A stretch of DNA of 64,000 nt, taken from Parvibium lacunae. GTDB taxonomy: Bacteria > Pseudomonadota > Gammaproteobacteria > Burkholderiales > Burkholderiaceae_D. Below the pieces are notes generated by a model. That model had not been told where the DNA came from. It made no database searches and was given only the letters and a program-made list of their open reading frames with translations. Position numbers and translations under genes: made by a program. Position 1 is the first letter of the stretch; each line of letters opens with the position of its first letter. Shown piece by piece: positions 44,331-52,599 of the stretch. The stretch lies in the NCBI RefSeq assembly GCF_003335215.1, contig NZ_QPGB01000002.1, forward strand, positions 310,001 to 374,000, in the 5' to 3' direction.

Positions 44331-45511
44331 CCAGCAACAGCCGCAGATTCAATACCCAGCGCCTGCGCAATTTCGAGGGCACGGGCCAAGGCCTCATCAC
44401 GGGTGCTGCCAAGCACGTTGATATGCCCCATCTTACGCGCACGCCGAGCTTCGCTTTTGCCATACAGATGCAGCTTGGCTTGATTGTATTTCAGCGTTTG
44501 CGCCCAGTCAGGCTCGGTAGCTTGGGTTACCTCGCCTTTAAACCAAACGTCGCCAAGAATATTTAGCATCACTGCAGGGGTATGCAGGCGGGTACTGCCT
44601 AATGGTAAATTGGCCAGGATACGCGCTTGCTGTTCAAACTGGCTGGTCACCGCTGCATCCAGGGTGTAATGCCCGCTGTTATGGGGGCGCGGCGCCATTT
44701 CATTCACCACCAAGGAATTATCTGCCAGCACAAAAAACTCCACGCAGAGCACGCCAATGTAGTTCATGTGTTTGACGATAGTCAGTGCCGCTTGCTTAGC
44801 CTGCGCCGTCATTTCGTCACTGACCGCGGCAGGAATTAAGCTGGTGGCGAGAATGCCATGGCGATGGATGTTTTCTGCGACGGGATACACCACCATTTCG
44901 CCATTACGTGCCCGTGCCACAATCACCGACATTTCTTGTTTAAGGGGCAGGCGTTTTTCTAACACGCACGGCACCTGACCCATGCTGGCAAATGCAGCTT
45001 TGGCTTCGGTCACATCAAGAACGCGAGCCTGCCCTTTACCGTCATACCCGAGCCGACTGGCTTTGAGAATCGCCGGAAACAGGTTGGGATCGACAGCGTC
45101 AAAATCCGCAGGGGTTTGAATCACGGCATAGGGCGCGACAGGGATGCCACAGGACTGTACAAAGGATTTTTCGAGTACCCGATCTTGCGCCACCTTCACG
45201 GACTCCGCTGCTGGACTCACTAGACAATAATCGGCGAGGGTTTGCAAGGCTTGCGCCGGTACATTCTCAAATTCGGTCGTGACCGCCGCGCACAATTGCC
45301 CCAGTGTGGCAAGCGCCTCCGCATCCAAGTAGTCAGCTTGAATATGTCGATCCGCCACCGATCCAGCGGGACTATCATTGGCAGGATCCAACACCGCCAC
45401 TTTGTAACCCATGCTTTGTGCAGCCATACAAAACATGCGGCCTAATTGGCCACCGCCTAATAAGCCGAGCCAAGCGCCAGGGGGGATCATTGAGGTGTTG
45501 GACTGATTCAT
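44327..45511 (-). CDS. purK: N5-carboxyaminoimidazole ribonucleotide synthase PurK
   Basis: The protein has 394 residues. The ATP-grasp start is LGLLGGGQLGRMFCMAAQSM. VTTEFENVPAQALQTLAD, SRLGYDGKGQARV and EMAPRPHNSGHYT are the conserved nucleotide- and metal-site segments. PurK carboxylates AIR with ATP and bicarbonate to N5-CAIR in purine synthesis. It lies 59 bp after purE and overlaps the Sua5 gene. Confidence 0.96.
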   Translation of the reverse strand: MNQSNTSMIPPGAWLGLLGGGQLGRMFCMAAQSMGYKVAVLDPANDSPAGSVADRHIQADYLDAEALATLGQLCAAVTTEFENVPAQALQTLADYCLVSPAAESVKVAQDRVLEKSFVQSCGIPVAPYAVIQTPADFDAVDPNLFPAILKASRLGYDGKGQARVLDVTEAKAAFASMGQVPCVLEKRLPLKQEMSVIVARARNGEMVVYPVAENIHRHGILATSLIPAAVSDEMTAQAKQAALTIVKHMNYIGVLCVEFFVLADNSLVVNEMAPRPHNSGHYTLDAAVTSQFEQQARILANLPLGSTRLHTPAVMLNILGDVWFKGEVTQATEPDWAQTLKYNQAKLHLYGKSEARRARKMGHINVLGSTRDEALARALEIAQALGIESAAVAG

Positions 45512-45570
45512 ATCATTTACAAGTTTTTAAACTATGCTGCATACCCTACCAATTCAAACGATGGCAGAGG

Positions 45571-46071
45571 TCATTCAGCAATCGGCAAAGTCATCGCGCG
45601 TGCAGCCTCGGTCTGCTTAGCGCGAAAGGCGTCAAGTTTTTTTGCCAACTCGTCATCTGTGGTCGCCAACATGGCAATCGCACTCAAAGCCGCATTGGCC
45701 GCCCCGGCTTCACCAATCGCAAAGGTGGCGACGGGGATGCCTTTGGGCATTTGTACAATCGAGAGTAAAGAGTCTTCACCGCGTAAATACTTGGAAGCAA
45801 CGGGCACACCGAACACGGGCACAATCGTTTTTGCTGCGATCATGCCTGGCAAATGCGCCGCGCCACCTGCGCCCGCGATAATGCCGCGCAAGCCACGGGC
45901 TTTTGCGCTCTCGGCATAACGAAACATGTCATCGGGCATACGATGTGCCGAGACCACTTGTGCCTCATACGGTACGCCAAATTCTTTCAGCATATCCACC
46001 GCATGCTGCATGGTGGCCCAGTCACTGTTCGAGCCCATGACCACGCCAATAAGGGGAGTTTGAGTCATCAT
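45571..46071 (-). CDS. purE: N5-carboxyaminoimidazole ribonucleotide mutase PurE
   Basis: The protein has 166 residues. [17 protein letters not shown] at the N-terminus, [10 protein letters not shown] and the glycine-rich [15 protein letters not shown] form the class I PurE active site, with the mutase-type histidine (SAHR). It converts N5-CAIR to CAIR. Its ATG (46071) overlaps the stop of the upstream beta-propeller lipoprotein gene in an ATGA. The purine gene is therefore translationally linked to an unrelated lipoprotein. A second ATG at 46068 is possible. Confidence 0.96.
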   Translation of the reverse strand: MMTQTPLIGVVMGSNSDWATMQHAVDMLKEFGVPYEAQVVSAHRMPDDMFRYAESAKARGLRGIIAGAGGAAHLPGMIAAKTIVPVFGVPVASKYLRGEDSLLSIVQMPKGIPVATFAIGEAGAANAALSAIAMLATTDDELAKKLDAFRAKQTEAARAMTLPIAE

Positions 46072-47036
46072 CGCACCGCAATTGAAGTTAAATTTGTACC
46101 ACTGATTGAAATCTGTGTCGCTGCTACTGCACCCGATACCGTACTGACGTTATTAACGACATAAACCAAGGTGGAACTGGTGGCATACAAACGATCATTG
46201 GCGGTATCCAGCGCGATCCGATAAATTGCGGGAACGGGAAACGTAATCGTTTTAGCGGGGACTGCTGCGCCGTTCACCGTACTGGCATTGTTATAGACAT
46301 GCACGCCGCCCGCATCACTGACATAGAGGCGGTTATTGGCAGCATCGATTGCTAGCCCGCCGTATGTATTCTGTGAAGAAAGCGTGATCGTTCGACTGGG
46401 TGCGGTTACGCCATTCATCGTCGCTGCCCCGTCGAAAACAAAAACAACATATAGCGGGCTGCTCGGCTGTGATGCAAGAACATAAGCGATATTTCTGCCC
46501 ACATCAACAACCAGACTAAAAAGCGAATAACCGGTCGCGAACCCCGTAACTTGACGATTCGGGGCAGCTAGACTTGCCGTGCTGGCATTATCAAAGACTC
46601 GGATTCCTGCCGAGATATCAGCGGAATAGAGTCGGTTGTTGATCTGATCTAAAAAAACTGAGATATAACCCGTTGCGCCATTGGCGACAATCCGGCTCGG
46701 TGCAGTATTACCTGTCGCTGTACCGATATTGTTAAACACAACGATGCTTGATCCATTGGCAACGTAGAGACGATCATTTGGGCTATCCATAAACATGTCG
46801 CCCTGGTAAGACAAGAGTTGAGTCGCGGCGCCACTGAGTAAGCGATCGATAGCCAGTGTACCCACACTCGGGTTCCGATTCACCACAGAAGCAATCGTGC
46901 TAGAGGTCATGTCCCGAATAAAGACATTGCTCGCCGTCGCACCACTGCTGCTACTAGAGCCAGACGAGCTACCGCCACCTCCACCGCCACAGGCAGCAAG
47001 CACAGCCACCATGCAGGCTATAACAAATTGTCTCAT
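46068..47036 (-). CDS. Putative beta-propeller lipoprotein inserted between purC and purE
   Basis: The protein has 322 residues of unknown function. A lipoprotein signal ([12 protein letters not shown], lipid-attached C16) is followed by a Gly/Ser linker of about 18 residues. The rest is built of about five 45-50-residue repeats with the pattern (N/D)xRLYV...(V/I)xVxNN(A/I)ST..G..AP.R.I, as in [30 protein letters not shown] and [10 protein letters not shown]. This suggests an NHL-like or lactonase-like beta-propeller on the outer membrane or periplasmic side. Its stop overlaps purE by 4 bp, and purC ends 31 bp upstream. There is no known link to purine synthesis. Confidence 0.75.
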   Translation of the reverse strand: MRQFVIACMVAVLAACGGGGGGSSSGSSSSSGATASNVFIRDMTSSTIASVVNRNPSVGTLAIDRLLSGAATQLLSYQGDMFMDSPNDRLYVANGSSIVVFNNIGTATGNTAPSRIVANGATGYISVFLDQINNRLYSADISAGIRVFDNASTASLAAPNRQVTGFATGYSLFSLVVDVGRNIAYVLASQPSSPLYVVFVFDGAATMNGVTAPSRTITLSSQNTYGGLAIDAANNRLYVSDAGGVHVYNNASTVNGAAVPAKTITFPVPAIYRIALDTANDRLYATSSTLVYVVNNVSTVSGAVAATQISISGTNLTSIAVR

Positions 47037-47067
47037 CTATCACTCTCCAGTTACTTGATACGTTGTA

Positions 47068-47967
47068 TCAAACGAGGGTCCGCCCTGTAATACGCTGTAG
47101 TGCTTCACGGTACTTATCTGCGGTTTTTTCAATAATCTCGGCAGGCAGTGCTGGCGCAGGCGCTGTTTTATTCCAGTGGCCCTGTGCGCAGACGTCTTCA
47201 AGATAATCACGCACAAACTGTTTATCGAACGATGGCGGGGAAATCCCCACTTGGTAAGAATCGGCAGGCCAATAGCGCGAGGAATCTGCGGTCAGCACTT
47301 CATCCATCAAATGCAACACGCCTTGTTCATCGAGACCAAATTCAAACTTGGTGTCGGCAATGATAATGCCATGTTGTGCGGCAAAATCGGCAGCCTTGGT
47401 GTACAGCTCAATACTGATCCGGCGAATCTGCTCAGCCAGCGGTTGACCAATGCGTGACACCATATCCGCAAGGCTGATGTTTTCATCATGTTCGCCCAAG
47501 TCGGCTTTTGCGGCAGGGGTGAAAATGGGTTCAGGTAATTTCTGGGCAAGTTGTAAACCTACAGGCAATTGAATGCCACACACGGCGCCCGTCTCTTGGT
47601 AATCTTTCCATCCTGAACCAATCAGATAGCCCCGTACTACCGCTTCGACCAAAATAGGTTTGAGCCGTTTGGCCACGACAGCACGGCCCTGCACCTGCGC
47701 AATTTCATTTGCCGCAACAACTGTTTCCGGGGCAATGCCCGTTAAGTGATTCGGGACCACCTCGGCCAATTGGGCAAACCAAAAGTTGGCCATTTGGTTG
47801 AGTACCTTACCTTTATCGGGGATGGGTTCATTCATCACCACATCAAAGGCCGATAAGCGATCGGTGGTGACAATCAAAATTTTGTCATCACCCACAGCGT
47901 AGTTATCACGGACTTTGCCACGGCCCAGCAGGGGCAAGGAGGTGAGCGTAGATTGATAGAGCGCCAT
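47068..47967 (-). CDS. purC: Phosphoribosylaminoimidazole-succinocarboxamide synthase PurC
   Basis: The protein has 299 residues. [19 protein letters not shown] is the SAICAR synthetase N-terminal signature, and [38 protein letters not shown] and [12 protein letters not shown] follow. It condenses CAIR with aspartate and ATP. The length fits the longer beta/gamma type. A dyad, TTGATAC gtt GTATCAA (47055-47071), covers its stop codon. The fba terminator lies just upstream of its start, so purC needs its own promoter or readthrough. Confidence 0.96.
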   Translation of the reverse strand: MALYQSTLTSLPLLGRGKVRDNYAVGDDKILIVTTDRLSAFDVVMNEPIPDKGKVLNQMANFWFAQLAEVVPNHLTGIAPETVVAANEIAQVQGRAVVAKRLKPILVEAVVRGYLIGSGWKDYQETGAVCGIQLPVGLQLAQKLPEPIFTPAAKADLGEHDENISLADMVSRIGQPLAEQIRRISIELYTKAADFAAQHGIIIADTKFEFGLDEQGVLHLMDEVLTADSSRYWPADSYQVGISPPSFDKQFVRDYLEDVCAQGHWNKTAPAPALPAEIIEKTADKYREALQRITGRTLV

Positions 47968-47983
47968 ATAGGGTCTTTCAAAT

Positions 47984-48013
47984 AAAAAAGGCGTGCTGGC
48001 GATTCAGCACGCC
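47984..48013 (-). terminator. Rho-independent terminator after fba
   Basis: A 9-bp perfect stem GGCGTGCTG (47990-47998) / CAGCACGCC (48005-48013) has a 6-nt loop. On the minus strand it is followed by six U (47989-47984). It separates the glycolytic genes from purC. Confidence 0.88.
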
Positions 48014-48028
48014 ATGGTGTAAGACAAC

Positions 48029-49093
48029 TTAATTAACCACTTGTGCCAACTCACCTTTGGTATATTTCTCGGCAACCACGCTGAGGCCCAGGGGTTTGAT
48101 TTTGCTCGCTTGGCCAGCACAGCCAAACTGCTCATAGCGCTGTTTACAAATCGCCTTGGCCGCTTGCATCGCGGGTTTGAGGTATTCGCGGGGGTCAAAT
48201 TTACCAGGATGCTCAACAAAGAACTTACGAATCGCGGCGGTCATCGCCAAACGGATATCGGTGTCGATATTGATCTTACGAACCCCGTATTTGATCGCGG
48301 TTTGAATTTCTTCCACGGGTACCCCATAGGTTTCTTTCATGTCGCCACCATATTTGCGAATTTCTTCGAGCAAATCTTGCGGCACACTGGATGAACCATG
48401 CATCACCAAATGCGTATTCGGGATGCGGCGGTTAATTTCTTTAATGCGCTCAATCGCCAAAATGTCGCCTGTGGGCTTACGCGTAAATTTGTAAGCGCCG
48501 TGGGAAGTACCAATGGCAATCGCCAATGCATCCAATTGGGTTTGTTTCACAAAGTCAGCAGCTTGTTCAGGGTCCGTCAGTAACTGATCATGCGTCATGG
48601 TCGCGTCAGTCCCATGGCCATCTTCTTTGTCCCCTTTCATGGTTTCGAGTGAACCGAGACAACCCAACTCACCTTCGACGGTAACACCAATCGCGTGGGC
48701 CATCCGCACCACATCTTTGGTCACCGCGACGTTGTAGTCATAGCTCGCAATCGTTTTGCCATCGGCTTCTAAAGAACCATCCATCATCACGCTGGAAAAA
48801 CCGAGGCGCATGGCTTGAATACAGACTGCGGGGGACTGTCCATGATCTTGGTGCATGACGACAGGGACGTGCGGATAGCTATCGACCGCAGCTTGAATCA
48901 GGTGCTGTAAAAAGGTTTCGCCTGCGTATTTGCGCGCACCCGCAGAGGCTTGCATGATGACCGGGGCATCCAACTCAGACGCGGCAGCCATAATGGCTTG
49001 CACTTGTTCCAAGTTGTTCACGTTGAAAGCGGGAATGCCATAGCCATTTTCAGCAGCGTGATCGAGCAATTGGCGCATGGATACTAAAGGCAT
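48029..49093 (-). CDS. fba: Class II fructose-bisphosphate aldolase
   Basis: The protein has 354 residues, the CbbA/Fba length of the class IIB-like group common in Betaproteobacteria. The zinc ligands are visible in [24 protein letters not shown] and [25 protein letters not shown] is a typical phosphate-site segment. It cleaves fructose-1,6-bisphosphate to GAP and DHAP, or runs the reverse in gluconeogenesis. It follows pyk after 44 bp and ends at a strong terminator. Confidence 0.96.
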   Translation of the reverse strand: MPLVSMRQLLDHAAENGYGIPAFNVNNLEQVQAIMAAASELDAPVIMQASAGARKYAGETFLQHLIQAAVDSYPHVPVVMHQDHGQSPAVCIQAMRLGFSSVMMDGSLEADGKTIASYDYNVAVTKDVVRMAHAIGVTVEGELGCLGSLETMKGDKEDGHGTDATMTHDQLLTDPEQAADFVKQTQLDALAIAIGTSHGAYKFTRKPTGDILAIERIKEINRRIPNTHLVMHGSSSVPQDLLEEIRKYGGDMKETYGVPVEEIQTAIKYGVRKINIDTDIRLAMTAAIRKFFVEHPGKFDPREYLKPAMQAAKAICKQRYEQFGCAGQASKIKPLGLSVVAEKYTKGELAQVVN

Positions 49094-49137
49094 AATGTTC
49101 TCCTAAACAAAAATAGTTAAATAGCTCTCATTCAAAA

Positions 49138-50571
49138 TTAGCGATGACCCACCTGAACAATCTTCAGCGAATTGGTGCCACCAGCCTGGCCCATGGGTTC
49201 GCCCACCGTCAAGACGATGGTGTCACCGTGCGCCACTTGTTCTTTTTCCAGCAACAACAGCTCGGCTGCACGCAACACAGCATCACGATCAAAAGACTGG
49301 GATAAATTCAGTGTGCGAACATTCCGATAGAGTGCAAGCTTGCGCTGGGTTCCTACATTTGGGGTCAATGCATAGATTGGCATCGGCACATCATGGCGGC
49401 TCATCCAGAGGGCGGTTGAGCCAGATTCAGTCAAGGCCACTATCGCTTTCGCTTGTAGGTGATAAGCGGTAAACAGTGCGCCAAACGCAATCGATTGATC
49501 GATACGGGTAAAACGGGCATTCATGAAATCATTGTCGAGCACGGAAGCATAAGATTTCTCTGCTTCAAGGCAAATGGCAGCCATCGCTTCCACGGTTTCA
49601 ATCGGATATTTCCCCGCCGCAGTTTCAGCCGAGAGCATCACCGCATCTGTCCCATCCAAGACCGCGTTGGCAACATCAGAGACTTCGGCACGCGTCGGCA
49701 CCGCATTGACGATCATGGACTCCATCATTTGGGTTGCTGTAATCGCCAGTTTATTATTTTCACGCGCCAGTTTGATCATGCGTTTTTGCAGTGCTGGCAC
49801 CGCTGCATTGCCGACCTCAACCGCCAAATCACCCCGAGCAACCATAATGCCGTCGGATGCCTGCAAAATTTCATCCAAGCGGGGAATCGCCTCAGCGCGC
49901 TCAATCTTGGCAATCAGCCCAGGCTTATGACCTGTGCCTGTCGCGGCAATCGTTGCAAGCTGCCGCGCCATTTGCATGTCAGTGGCATTTTTCGGGAAAG
50001 AAACGGCGATATAGTCGGCCCCTAAAGCCACGGCCGTTTTGATATCTTCCATGTCTTTTGCGGTCAAAGCCGGCGCAGATAAACCGCCGCCTTGTTTATT
50101 GATTCCTTTGTTGTTAGAGAGTGTGCCGCCAATTCTGACCCGGGTATGAATTTCACTGCCCTGCACTTTTTCAACCACCAGTACAATCAGGCCATCATTC
50201 AACAACAAAACATCGTTAGGAACCACGTCTCGCGGTAGCTCTTTGTAGTCTAGGCCAGCGCGAGTTTGATCGCCCAGCTCACATTGGGCATCAAGAATAA
50301 AGGCAGCCCCGGGTTCCAGCTCGACCTTGCCATCAGCAAATTTACCAACGCGGATTTTGGGCCCTTGCAGGTCAGCCATGATCGCGATTTCGCGCCCCAC
50401 CACCTTGGCAGCTTCCCGCACGCGATTAGCGCGATCAATATGATCTTGCGCTTTGCCGTGCGAGAAATTCAAGCGCACCACATCGACCCCCGCCGCAACC
50501 ATACGCGTGAGCATTTCCAGCGTATCGGATGCAGGCCCGAGGGTCGCTACTATTTTGGTCGCACGAGGCAT
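49138..50571 (-). CDS. pyk: Pyruvate kinase
   Basis: The protein has 477 residues from the ATG at 50571, with AGGAGA 6 nt upstream. The listed open frame begins ten codons earlier but lacks such a site. It shows KIVATLGPASDTLEML, VDVVRLNFSHGKAQDHI, the catalytic lysine region IAKIERAEAIPRLDEI, DGIMVARGDLAVEVG and TATQMMESMIVNAVPTRAE. It makes pyruvate and ATP from PEP. It is 48 bp downstream of pgk on the minus strand. Confidence 0.96.
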   Translation of the reverse strand: MPRATKIVATLGPASDTLEMLTRMVAAGVDVVRLNFSHGKAQDHIDRANRVREAAKVVGREIAIMADLQGPKIRVGKFADGKVELEPGAAFILDAQCELGDQTRAGLDYKELPRDVVPNDVLLLNDGLIVLVVEKVQGSEIHTRVRIGGTLSNNKGINKQGGGLSAPALTAKDMEDIKTAVALGADYIAVSFPKNATDMQMARQLATIAATGTGHKPGLIAKIERAEAIPRLDEILQASDGIMVARGDLAVEVGNAAVPALQKRMIKLARENNKLAITATQMMESMIVNAVPTRAEVSDVANAVLDGTDAVMLSAETAAGKYPIETVEAMAAICLEAEKSYASVLDNDFMNARFTRIDQSIAFGALFTAYHLQAKAIVALTESGSTALWMSRHDVPMPIYALTPNVGTQRKLALYRNVRTLNLSQSFDRDAVLRAAELLLLEKEQVAHGDTIVLTVGEPMGQAGGTNSLKIVQVGHR

Positions 50572-50619
50572 GACACTCTCCTGATTAAGCTGCGGTAGCA
50601 CGGCGAGCGCGGCACGCCA

Positions 50620-51804
50620 TTACTGCGCACGCGCTTCTAAGATGGACACAGCGGGCAAGGCTTTACCTTCTAAAAACTCTAAGAATGCGCCACCGCCGGT
50701 AGAAATATAATCGACTTGCTTTTCAATGCCGAACTTGGCGATGGCCGCGAGTGTATCGCCGCCGCCCGCAATCGAAAAGGCTGAAGAGTGGGCAATCGCC
50801 GCTGCTAGCATTTTCGTGCCGCCAGCAAACTGGTCATACTCAAATACCCCAACCGGGCCATTCCAAACCACTGTGCCTGCGCCAGCGATAATGGCGGCAA
50901 GTCGGGCAGCTGTTTTGGGGCCAATATCTAAAATCATGTCATCCGCAGCGACCTCGCCCGCAGCGACTTTATTGGCCCGCGCCAACGCGGAAAATTCATT
51001 GGCAACCACCACATCTTCAGGAATCGGCACGTCTGCACCGCGTGCTTGCATGATGGCAATGATTGCTTTCGCTTCGTCAATCAAATCGGGTTCCGCCAAG
51101 GATTTACCAATCGGATGCCCAGCCGCCAGCAAAAAGGTATTGGCAATCCCGCCACCAACAATCAATTGATCCACTTTCTCTGCCAGCGACTTCAAGATAG
51201 TCAGCTTGGTGGACACTTTAGACCCCGCCACAATCGCAACGAGCGGGCGCTTCGGTGCATGCAACGCTTTCCCTAACGCATCTAATTCCGCCGCCAATAA
51301 GGGGCCAGCACAAGCAACAGGCGCATATTTGGCAATGCCATGTGTGGTGGCTTCAGCCCGATGCGCTGTCCCAAAGGCATCATTCACATACACATCGCAA
51401 AGCGTTGCCATTTTTTGAGCGAGTGCGTCATCATTTTTCTTTTCGCCTTTATTACCTCGACAATTTTCCAGCAACACCACTTCGCCGGGATTCACGGTAA
51501 ACCCGCCATCCACCCAATGTTGAATCAGCGGGACTTTTTTTCCAAGCAATTCGGCAATCCGTGCTGCAATCGGCTGCAGCGAGTCTTCTAGCTTGAGCTC
51601 TCCCTCTGTTGGGCGCCCCAAGTGAGAGGTGACCATCACGGCGGCCCCGCCTTTCAACGCTAATTCAATTGCGGGTAATGAGGCCCGAATGCGGGTATCA
51701 TCGGTAATCCGGCCCGCGTCATCTTGTGGCACATTTAAGTCAGAACGAATCAAAACACGTTTACCCGCGACATCTTGTTCAGCGAGACGGAGGAATTTCA
51801 ACAT
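50620..51804 (-). CDS. pgk: Phosphoglycerate kinase
   Basis: The protein has 394 residues. [49 protein letters not shown] and [16 protein letters not shown] are the substrate- and nucleotide-binding signatures. It makes ATP from 1,3-bisphosphoglycerate. In many Betaproteobacteria gap lies directly upstream. Here gap is 3.5 kb away, across the rhombosortase/protease/lipoprotein insertion. pgk is divergent from the rhombosortase gene, with a 119-bp gap that should hold both promoters. Confidence 0.96.
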   Translation of the reverse strand: MLKFLRLAEQDVAGKRVLIRSDLNVPQDDAGRITDDTRIRASLPAIELALKGGAAVMVTSHLGRPTEGELKLEDSLQPIAARIAELLGKKVPLIQHWVDGGFTVNPGEVVLLENCRGNKGEKKNDDALAQKMATLCDVYVNDAFGTAHRAEATTHGIAKYAPVACAGPLLAAELDALGKALHAPKRPLVAIVAGSKVSTKLTILKSLAEKVDQLIVGGGIANTFLLAAGHPIGKSLAEPDLIDEAKAIIAIMQARGADVPIPEDVVVANEFSALARANKVAAGEVAADDMILDIGPKTAARLAAIIAGAGTVVWNGPVGVFEYDQFAGGTKMLAAAIAHSSAFSIAGGGDTLAAIAKFGIEKQVDYISTGGGAFLEFLEGKALPAVSILEARAQ

Positions 51805-51923
51805 CAGTGTTCCCTGTTTAAAATTATCGAGAATGGCAAGAATCTACGGCTAGCCGTGCAGGCAACTGCAGCCAGAGAGGGCCGTTACCTTAATCCTCAA
51901 TTATACCTTGAGCCACCTAGACC

Positions 51924-52556
51924 ATGAAGCCCGCCCTCGCCACCAGCGATGCACCAGCCAATAAGCCGAAGCGCGCACCCCAGCCACAACAGGTGCAAGC
52001 AGGCAATGGCTGTCGTTGGTTAATTTGGGGTGGGTTAGGGGTTGTGACGGTCATGGGCTATGTCTTGGATTGGCGCCCTACCCTGATTTACCGTCATGCA
52101 CTACAAGATCAGTGGTGGCGCTGGATAACCGCCCATTTCACGCACTTTGACATCGATCACTTGACCCTGAATTTGGTTGGCACCGCTCTAATCGTCTGGG
52201 CCTTTGGAGCCATTGTGTCGTGCCGTGTTTATCTGTGGAGCATGACGCTTTCGCTACTGGCAGTTGACCTCAGCCTCTGGTATCACAACGCAGACTACTA
52301 TGCCGGATTTTCAGGCGTCTTTTATGGTGTTCTGGCCGCTGCGGTGCTCTGCTTGGCAACCCGGCCCGAGCCACGCTTAAAAAAAACAGGCCAGCTTTTG
52401 CTTGGCCTGCTCGTTTTGCGCATGCTAGTAGAAGTGGGGTCGCTTAACCCGATTACCCACGCCTTTAGTATTTTTCATCCGGCCCATACTTGGGGGTGTC
52501 TAGGCGGCGTTATTGGCTGGCTTATGGCGCACAGGAAACACAACGGTGCCATGTAG
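51924..52556 (+). CDS. rrtA: Rhombosortase (rhomboid-family intramembrane protease)
   Basis: The protein has 210 residues. After a 30-residue basic, Pro/Gln-rich tail come about five or six membrane helices. WWRWITAHFTHFDIDHLTLN is the rhomboid start region. The catalytic serine is S130 in AGFSGVFYG (GxSG), and the catalytic histidine is probably H188 in HPAHTWGCLGG. The compact form without the extra rhomboid domains matches the rhombosortase family, which cleaves GlyGly-CTERM tails of exported proteins. The next gene, convergent and 43 bp away, encodes exactly such a substrate, a strong context argument. The start has only a weak ribosome-binding site. Confidence 0.88.
   Translation: MKPALATSDAPANKPKRAPQPQQVQAGNGCRWLIWGGLGVVTVMGYVLDWRPTLIYRHALQDQWWRWITAHFTHFDIDHLTLNLVGTALIVWAFGAIVSCRVYLWSMTLSLLAVDLSLWYHNADYYAGFSGVFYGVLAAAVLCLATRPEPRLKKTGQLLLGLLVLRMLVEVGSLNPITHAFSIFHPAHTWGCLGGVIGWLMAHRKHNGAM
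52379..52409 (-). terminator. Minus-strand intrinsic terminator inside the rhombosortase gene
   Basis: CAGGCCA (52387-52393) pairs with TGGCCTG (52403-52409) and can extend by three pairs with a bulge. On the minus strand it is followed by a run of eight U (52386-52379). It lies inside rrtA but is oriented to end the transcript of the convergent protease gene about 190 bp past that gene's stop codon. Confidence 0.7.
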
Positions 52557-52557
52557 T

Positions 52558-52582
52558 GCAGGCTCATCAACGCTGAGCCTGC
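52558..52582. terminator. Hairpin between the convergent rhombosortase and protease genes
   Basis: GCAGGCTCA (52558-52566) pairs perfectly with TGAGCCTGC (52574-52582) across a 7-nt loop. It sits in the 43-bp gap between the two convergent genes. No T-run follows on either strand, so it may be a weak bidirectional terminator or an mRNA-end stabiliser. Confidence 0.5.
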
Positions 52583-52599
52583 CCCGCGAAACATCACGC

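Noticed and set aside
49459-50025. 188-codon plus-strand frame
   Set aside because: It is antisense to pyk, with no recognisable domain or ribosome-binding site.
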